From contig CAWZYM010000070.1 of assembly GCA_963966185.1 (NCBI GenBank), positions 112,501 to 176,500 on the forward strand: DNA of 64,000 nucleotides, in the 5' to 3' direction. Positions 58,115 to 64,000 of this stretch are shown in pieces. This stretch comes from Rhabditoides inermis. Taxonomy: Eukaryota; Nematoda; Chromadorea; Rhabditida; Rhabditidae. Under the pieces are notes generated by a model, which saw only the letters and a program-made list of their open reading frames with translations, did no database searches and was not told the origin of the DNA. Within the stretch, counting starts at the first letter, position 1. Each line of letters starts with the position of its first letter. The translations under genes and the position numbers were made by a program.

Positions 58115-59349
58115 CCCGCTATCGCTCTCTCTCTCTCTCTCTCGCTCTATCACTCCCTTTCTCTCCCCCCCCCCCTCTCTCTCGATCTTTCTCTCCCCCC
58201 CCCCCTGTTCTCTCTCTCTCTATCTGTTCTCTCCCTCTCCCTCTCTCACTCTTTGCATATTACAAGTATTCACGGATTGCCGTTACGTTACACAAAACGT
58301 TTTTCACATGTTTTCTACCAGTTAGTATCGCGCCTTATGCTGGTTATAGTGAGCCGGCGGCCAGCGTGACGGGAAGGAAGGACTAGTGATCTGGCCTACG
58401 GAACGATGTGAATCTAACTAACATGATTTGAATGAGTTCACATGGTTGCTAACATGACCTTTGGATATCGCTTATTGAACATTCTGGCGCGAGCGCTATT
58501 CTAAGCCAACAGAGAGCTCTAATTACATCATAATATATTATATTCTTGAAACACGATTGAAACACATCATAAACTAACCGCAGCACGTTGTTCTCCTTGG
58601 CGAGACGGGAGAGCGACTCGGCGTCACGCCGGCCCGCCATTTCGTTTGCGTTCATCTGCTCCAGAACGCGAGACGCAAACTCCCTGATATTGAAATGTTT
58701 CGAAACATCAATATGACTGAGCACACACAATACGCAACAACACACCTGAACTGATCTTTGACTTCGTGAACGGGCGTGTTATTGCAAGGAAGGACTTGGA
58801 GCAGTACCTTCTCTAAGGAAGCCGAGCCGGACGACTCGCAAACACGCTGCATGATCTGTAACATGCATATTGAAAAAAATATTCAACTTAAAAAACAAAC
58901 AAATATGAACCTTTCGGTGGCGATACATGATAGCATCGAGGGTGCTGAAACATTGCTCCACAGCCTCCTTCAGCTCGCGGTTCTCCTCCTGTAGTAGTAA
59001 AACACAATTAAACGTACAGCATACAAATTGAATTGTAACAAATAATAGATACTCATACCTGGAATGCGATAATCTGTCTATTCTCCTGTTGCAGGTCGCC
59101 GAGAAGAGCGCGGCGACGCTCACCGCTCGCCGTTTGAGCACTCATCGCGTCCACACTCGACTATAAGATAACAATATACGAAAACATACTGTATATTCAT
59201 CCCACCTGATAGTCACGCATGCAGTTGATCTTCTCGGCGACAGCGAGTCCGCGCTGTAGCATACCTTCGAGACGACGATTGCCCGCCTCGACACTCAACA
59301 TCAACTCCGCCGCAGCCTGCGCTGCCAGCTCAAGTTCCGTTTCCGACAT
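57385..59349 (-). CDS. FGFR1OP2/SIKE-family STRIPAK component
   Basis: Coiled-coil protein of the FGFR1OP2/SIKE1 family, a subunit of the striatin-interacting phosphatase and kinase (STRIPAK) complex. Eight exons (59349-59206, 59160-59059, 58988-58911, 58855-58746, 58683-58579, 57729-57594, 57535-57500, 57444-57385) sum to 771 nt, 256 residues, the family's length. The ATG is three bases after a GTAG acceptor. The diagnostic block is LLGDLQQENRQIIAFQ joined to EENRELKEAVEQCFSTLDAI, matching the QQENRQIRELQQENKELR core of the vertebrate proteins. It is followed by a second helical region (EFASRVLEQMNANEMAGRRD, AESLSRLAKENNVLR) and an acidic tail (EGEGENDDDDANVTV). The intron at 57730-58578 is expanded by hairpin repeat copy C. 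Confidence 0.88.
57741..58522 (+). mobile_element. Hairpin/CTAAT repeat family, copy C (in SIKE intron)
   Basis: The hairpin arms are at about 57754-57815 and 57900-58010. They are followed by a CT-rich tract (58083-58250), a segment CACGGATTGCCGTTACG with ACACAAAACGTTTTTCACAT shared with copy B, and the tail 58383-58522 ending AGAGAGCTCTAAT. The terminal GC hairpin is partly lost compared with copies A and B. The loop segment of its hairpin is the reverse complement of copy A's loop. It fills the unusually long intron of the SIKE gene. Confidence 0.75.
58083..58250 (+). repeat. CT-rich compound microsatellite with C10 runs
   Basis: CT tracts and two runs of about ten C inside repeat copy C. 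Confidence 0.85.
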
Positions 59350-59978
59350 GATCTACAACATACGAAACATATAAATAGGTGATATATATTTACCAAACAA
59401 AGTACGCGGATAATGTGGTAAATGTGGTACGCGGATAATGTGCCACAAAGTAACACCGAAAATATAAGGGAATAATCGAACATCAATAGGGGCAACAGCT
59501 AACCGGAGTATTTATTATCGTTACAACATTAGCTGGATGTGAAACACTCATAACAATACGATCGGTTAGCACAATACGATTCTGATTTCTGCGCACACTT
59601 GCATAAAAAAATCTGTGAACTGAAATTAATACCGTAATTTCTATTTTTCAAGAGAGAGTGTGTGCTTTTCAGAGAACCAGACAGTCAGAAAAACATGAAA
59701 TGGCTACTGTAAATCAGATAAGGTCATCAACATTTGTTGTTTTTTCAGTAGTTTTTTTTACCTGTTTTCAGTAATATTTTTCATTATATTGTGCTGTTCT
59801 TTCACTTACACTTCCATACGTGTATTCATAATACGTATGATGTTTTGATCTTTCTTTTTTCATTTGAGCAATGCATCTTCTCTGTATCTACGCCTTTCTT
59901 TCTTTTCCACTACTAATCTTGCACTGGAAGTCTAAATATATCGTATTGTCAGTAGTGGCCGCCTATTGCTATTTTATA

Positions 59979-60031
<53 letters not shown>

Positions 60032-61494
60032 CTATATAGTCTCGCAGTTAGCTCAGGATTTTTTTTTAAGTAGAAGTCAGACTCAACTTTTGCTGGCAAA
60101 AGATTCAGAAAGATCTCAGAACCCTATAAAGTTTCCCAGAAAGATTCTCATAATCGAGTCTGACCTCGCTTTAATTTATCTCTTGCAATGAAAATTTATT
60201 GGTAATCAACGATCCCCCGAGTTCGATCTTAGGCAAAATTTTGTCGAAATGAAAACACCATGAATGGGTTCTGATTTTGTTTACCCACCCTAATGTTTCT
60301 CGTGAAAAGAGTGGAACTCATTTGCGAGCCCACTATAACACTTTTGCCAGATGTGCCAGTTGTTTCTATCATAAATTCATAGCACTCATTTTTTGTCCTA
60401 TCACGATCATCATATTGTCCCCTGCCTTTTCATCGTCTGGGGTCTCCCATATTATCCCGTATTGCGTGCCTTGGAGATAGTTAATCTGTCAGCAACAGTT
60501 TGAGCTTTTCGCAGCGTTCGCTAAGGATATGGTTACGAAAATTAAGTAACTTTTTTTTAAAGTTCATCTTGAAGTGAATTTATCCTGTTCGTTGTTCTGC
60601 AGTCAACAATTTTCTAACATGACTACTATGTAACAGCATGAACCCTTTTCAGATGACAAATTGAAAAGAAGGATGGTCCTTCCCATACCATCGCGAACGA
60701 AGCGCTCATCGTTGAACAGGTGTGTACGTTGCAATTAAAATAAGGAAGTTTTCTAATACGATGAGAATTAGTGGTTTGGTGGCTGAGAGTGCACCCATGT
60801 GCACAGCGCAATGATGTCACAGAACTGCAAGTTTCATCGTTTTGAATTATCACACCTTTTTTCAACATGAATAACACATGCGACTGTACTATGATTTTTT
60901 TGGTATCACTGGCAAGTCACTGTGGTGAGAACCACTGGTCATGTCACTGGTGAAGGAAAAACACACTGTCGGTGTGCTGCGGAATAGTTTTGCCTTATTG
61001 TGAAATAGTTTTGCCCTATTTGATGCCAGTTTTACACATGCTGTGCTTCCAGGAAGAACGTTTTCATAGTTGCAAGATTGTTGGTGACTGAGGGTCTCTT
61101 TCTTATCCAATACTAACCAAGTTATTTCCTGTTTTGAGTACAAAAAAAGTGTCCGAAATAATACTTCAAAGTATTTCAAACTGTACTCACAAATACAGAT
61201 AATAATAATAATAATTGTTTATCCATAAAACAGTCAAGCACTGAATGAGGATACTGGGGATGGTTTTGTCGGCCGATGTGTCGAGCAATCCAAGTCCACG
61301 CACCGCAAGGCGAGACTGCAGCTTGTGTGAGACACGCGCTTCCGGTAGGAAGCAGGCTGAAGGGTGAGAGCAGGGAAAGTTATGTTTAGGGAAAGTCAGA
61401 TCTTTGTTTTGGATTACTTGTTAGCTTTTATTTGGGGACGAGACGACTGCACGAGAAGAAAAACAACGAACCAGGACACGCTTTGTGTCCTACC
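59350..61494. other. Intergenic, no gene recognised
   Basis: About 2.1 kb, AT-rich. It holds a (TA)n tract at about 59987-60032 and an (AAT)n tract near 61199-61213. Open frames of 60-106 codons are present (one through the TA repeat), but none shows a conserved domain or splice-linked continuation. GTCAGAGCGTGCGG-like or tRNA signals were not found. Confidence 0.45.
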
Positions 61495-62234
61495 ATGTCC
61501 GAACGGCAACTCTCGAGGAAGCTGAAGCGGCGGCGCAAAGTGAATGTGGCGATGATGCAGGAGACGCCCATTGTCCAAAAAATATGACGACACACCGGAG
61601 TTCAAATTCTACAACGCCCAGCCGATCTCGACAGGCGTCAGCGGAGTGAGCGTGGCAGTCGCCACAACTGGAGTCATGATGATGCGCGTTCTTCATGGCC
61701 GCATTCGACAGCTCGGCCGCTTCTTGTCGGAATGCCACAGACACTTGTGGTCCGCACCTCCTTACCCGTCAGGACTGGAGTGCGTCAAGGATCCGCCTGC
61801 AGTCCGCTTATGTTCAACTACGGCATCGATGACGTCATGCTTCGGGTGATGAAGGAATGTGGGGAAGGAGCCCCAACCAAGGCCTTTTCGATTGTTTACT
61901 CACTCGCGTTTACTCACACATTCGCGCGGCTTGTCACCGATATCGACCATGTCGAGGACAGCGTACTTTCAGGGTGGACAAGGGCGAGTCTATGAACATT
62001 CCACACAAGGACAAGAAGAAGCAGCCGATCATGCAGTCTTTCGAGATGAATGAAGAGGATATCAGGAGGTGCGCGACTTCCGCTTACCTCGGGACTTGGG
62101 TCAGTCACAAGGACGATTTGAAGAAAGACGTGAGGGAGATGATCGCTCAAGCCTGTTTGTCATTAAACTCTCTGGACAAGACATTGTGGAGGTCGGACTA
62201 CCTCACCACCGTCCGCCCCCGCTTTTCCCTATAG
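61495..62234 (+). pseudogene. Decayed non-LTR (LINE, RTE/CR1-like) retrotransposon fragment
   Basis: Pieces in different frames resemble a LINE reverse transcriptase: VRTGVRQGSACSPLMFNYGI then DDVMLRVM (61757-61853) is the RT motif ending in the G-x-x-Q-G and SPLLFN-type block. After a gap, MNEEDIRRCATSAYLGTWVS with HKDDLKKDVREMIAQA (62045-62150) corresponds to the F-x-Y-L-G segment and helices after the RT palm. Upstream, at 61480-61560, CVLSYHVRT-type sequence in one frame could be the start of an endonuclease domain. The catalytic YADD-type box is not seen and the frames are broken, so it is a dead, truncated copy. Confidence 0.65.
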
Positions 62235-63219
62235 AGCGGGAACGTGAGCGCTAAACAACATTGTCGCGGAAAGGGAATTCTTCCGTCTGTTGTTCGTATT
62301 CTTCTCGTGTCTGCACACAATTGCCGGTAAACGTCAAACTTTTATATTCATTTTTATATTTTAAAAATGTTAGTAATGAATTTTAAACTTTCATGTTTTA
62401 GAATTATAACTAACAAATAGTAAGTAATAAACTGGTAATAGCAACTCATGCAATCAGAATCAGAGAGTACGCTACCTTTAAGATACAGTCTATTTTGCCG
62501 ATTCTGAATCAATAACGGTTTTGTGTTTAAAAAAATAAGCAGAAGAGTAATATTCTTTTCGTTGTAGATTTTGTAATGTTGATGAGTTGAGTTATTATCT
62601 TGTTATACTACATGTCCTTCATTCATGTACCAGTCGGAGTCGCGCCTACGGCGCTCCTCCGGGGATGATTTCACAATGATGAAAAGAGAGTGAACCCGGC
62701 GCGTCTCACATGCTGGCGCCGGCTGGAGTATAAATGGCGCCACCAAGCAGCGTCACTTACAGACAGACGGACATTGCGTGTTCTATTTATCAGATGATAT
62801 CGTTGTCAAAAAGATTACGATTTTTTTAAAGAGATTACTTTTGTTTCTTATTTGTCGTGATGTCATCTCTAATTTAACAGTGTTTTGAACAGAATGCGAC
62901 GCTCGTGACGCGACTTGTGAAGCGAAGACACCTCGCAAGTCCACCTGAATTGTAAAGTTAGCAGCTATCTGGCCGAACCAAGAAAACAGTAGTCTACAGG
63001 CGCGTGGCGGTAATCATAGATTTCACGACAAATCAATCGCAAAGCAGTGTTGTTGTTGTGTTGTTGTTGTTATTGTTGTTGTCTTATTAATGCCATTAGA
63101 TAAAGTTTTCCTTATTGCTGAATGATAATTTTGTTTCCATGAGTTATCGGTTTTTATCCGTTTATTATCTCTTTTTTTTTCCTTATTCGTAGTTCAGATT
63201 TTTTCCAGATTACCTTTTC
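62235..63219. other. Intergenic / promoter region of the last gene
   Basis: AT-rich, with GTTGTT repeats near 63048-63081. It contains a TTTTTTCCAG acceptor twelve bases before the ATG of the next gene. No coding frame seen. Confidence 0.4.
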
Positions 63220-64000
63220 ATGTGGCATCCAGATAAGGGAAAGGCGGGATCTAGAAGGTACTCATCTCTTATATATTATTTTTATGAGGTAATGTTTATT
63301 TTTCAGGAAAGATCGGCACAATGTAGCTGACGTGACTGCATTAGCGTCGGATCCCCGAAGGAACAAGCGTTCACCCACTCCTCTGGATGAAGATGAAGAT
63401 CGCCTTCTTCCACGGAGTATCATCAAGTCACACATTGATAGACGTAAGATCCCCCCCCCCAAAAAAAAAAGAAGTCCTATGACCAGTGTTTTGCATCTTG
63501 TCTGATGTAGCTGACTTGTCTTGATGTTAATGTAAAGCAGTCACGTTTTCTTAACATGTTCGAATTTCGAACTTGGAACGGCATATTGGGCGCGTCCTAG
63601 CTGGTCCGCCGCCTCCACGCCGCCGCCTTCTCTCCGCCACAAGGCCGCTTTTCCGCCGTTGTTTCACCGCCTTCTCTCCGCCATTTGGTGATCGGCGCGC
63701 TGCCAAATGAGTGATATCGATGGATTGCACGTGCGCGACGACCGAATGGCGAAGAGAAGGCGGAAGGAAGGCCGAAGGAAGGCGGTGAAATGGCGACGAA
63801 AGGCGGCGTTGTAGCGGAAAGAAGGCGGCGGCGTGGAGGCGGCGTGACGGCGGCGGACCAGCTAGGACGCGCCCATTCTCCTAGGTTTTCCTCAATGTTC
63901 TGCTCTTATTTCAGCTGAAAAGGGAAGGTGAAGTCATCTTCTTAGATTTTCAATCTGAAGGCATATTTCGAAAGCATTTTTCTCCCGAGCACGTATTGAT
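63220..64000 (+). CDS. 5' part of an unrecognised gene, running off the window
   Basis: The ATG at 63220 follows a TTTTCCAG acceptor. Exon 1 (63220-63257) reads MWHPDKGKAGSR. Exon 2 (63307-63443) continues in phase: RKDRHNVADVTALASDPRR, NKRSPTPLDEDEDRLLPR, SIIKSHIDR. A third short exon after TTTCAG at about 63914 may give PEKGR before another gt donor, and the rest lies outside. The composition is charged and disordered-looking; no family recognised. The intron between exons 2 and 3 holds a palindromic element (63588-63874). Confidence 0.4.
63588..63874. mobile_element. Palindromic MITE/fold-back element
   Basis: A 287-base near-perfect inverted repeat: left end GGGCGCGTCCTAGCTGGTCC, right end its reverse complement, ending GGACGCGCCC. 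The arms extend inward through CCGCC-rich sequence, and the middle holds TGCCAAATGAG/CATTTGG. Flanks read ATT on both sides, a possible 3-base target duplication. Strikingly GC-rich against an AT-rich background. No coding capacity. Confidence 0.85.

Noticed and set aside
59871..60191. Hydrophobic 106-codon frame
   Set aside because: Crosses a (TA)n tract (YIYIYI) and has no splice-linked partner or recognisable domain.

Overview
The window is animal nuclear DNA, most likely from a nematode. Nearly every gene is cut into short coding exons by small GT-AG introns. Several predicted start codons lie 0-8 bases after a TTTCAG- or TTGTAG-type 3' splice site, as expected where start exons are trans-spliced. 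The gene content also fits: an MSP-domain protein, two DUF1647-type secretory proteins, EPG-6-, SMG-6- and ATX-2-like genes. I cannot name the species; a diplogastrid-like worm is only a guess. Introns are full of (GA)n/(CT)n, (TCAA)n and ATCGATT-like tracts.

Layout, left to right: ELOVL fatty-acid elongase (+, 1242-3080); ribose-5-phosphate isomerase (-, 3404-4821); ataxin-2 (-, 5964-10960); a TBC1D10-type Rab GAP (+, 12186-14734, two apparent frameshifts); an MSP-domain protein (-, 14970-15932); endonuclease III/NTH (-, 16220-17961, one apparent frameshift); an unrecognised gene (+, 18132-19292, in-frame stop); a large SMG6 gene (-, 19619-29380) with a tRNA-Thr(AGT) in an intron; a WIPI/EPG-6 beta-propeller (+, 30557-32028); ZNRD2/SSSCA1 (+, 32399-35046); a 2-kb repeat island (35290-37325); an MRM1-type rRNA methyltransferase (+, 37533-39210); DUF1647 copy 1 (+, 39392-40812); a coiled-coil gene (-, 40907-42308); hydroxypyruvate isomerase (-, 42791-52171); a DPF/S9 peptidase (+, 53932-56885); FGFR1OP2/SIKE (-, 57385-59349); a decayed LINE (61.5-62.2 kb); and the start of one more gene (+, 63220 onward).

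The most striking architecture is the hydroxypyruvate isomerase locus. Ten exons splice to exactly 263 codons. One intron holds a complete DUF1647 gene on the other strand, and intron 1 holds a full-length Ty3/gypsy-type LTR retrotransposon with LTRs that look identical and one uninterrupted gag-pol frame. A second highlight is a repeat family with three copies (20.2, 36.0-37.1 and 57.8-58.5 kb). It carries a long hairpin whose two arms match each other better than they match other copies, and a GC-rich 3' hairpin ending in CTAAT. One copy sits in a 42-bp minisatellite, so its empty target site can be read directly.

Functionally the genes are ordinary housekeeping functions (lipid elongation, pentose phosphate pathway, RNA decay, base excision repair, autophagy, mitochondrial rRNA methylation, STRIPAK signalling). 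They alternate strands and show no operon-like co-orientation. Exon structures of ELOVL, RPI, WIPI, ZNRD2, HYI, DPF and SIKE were joined by hand and each sums to a whole number of codons; the other gene models are less complete.
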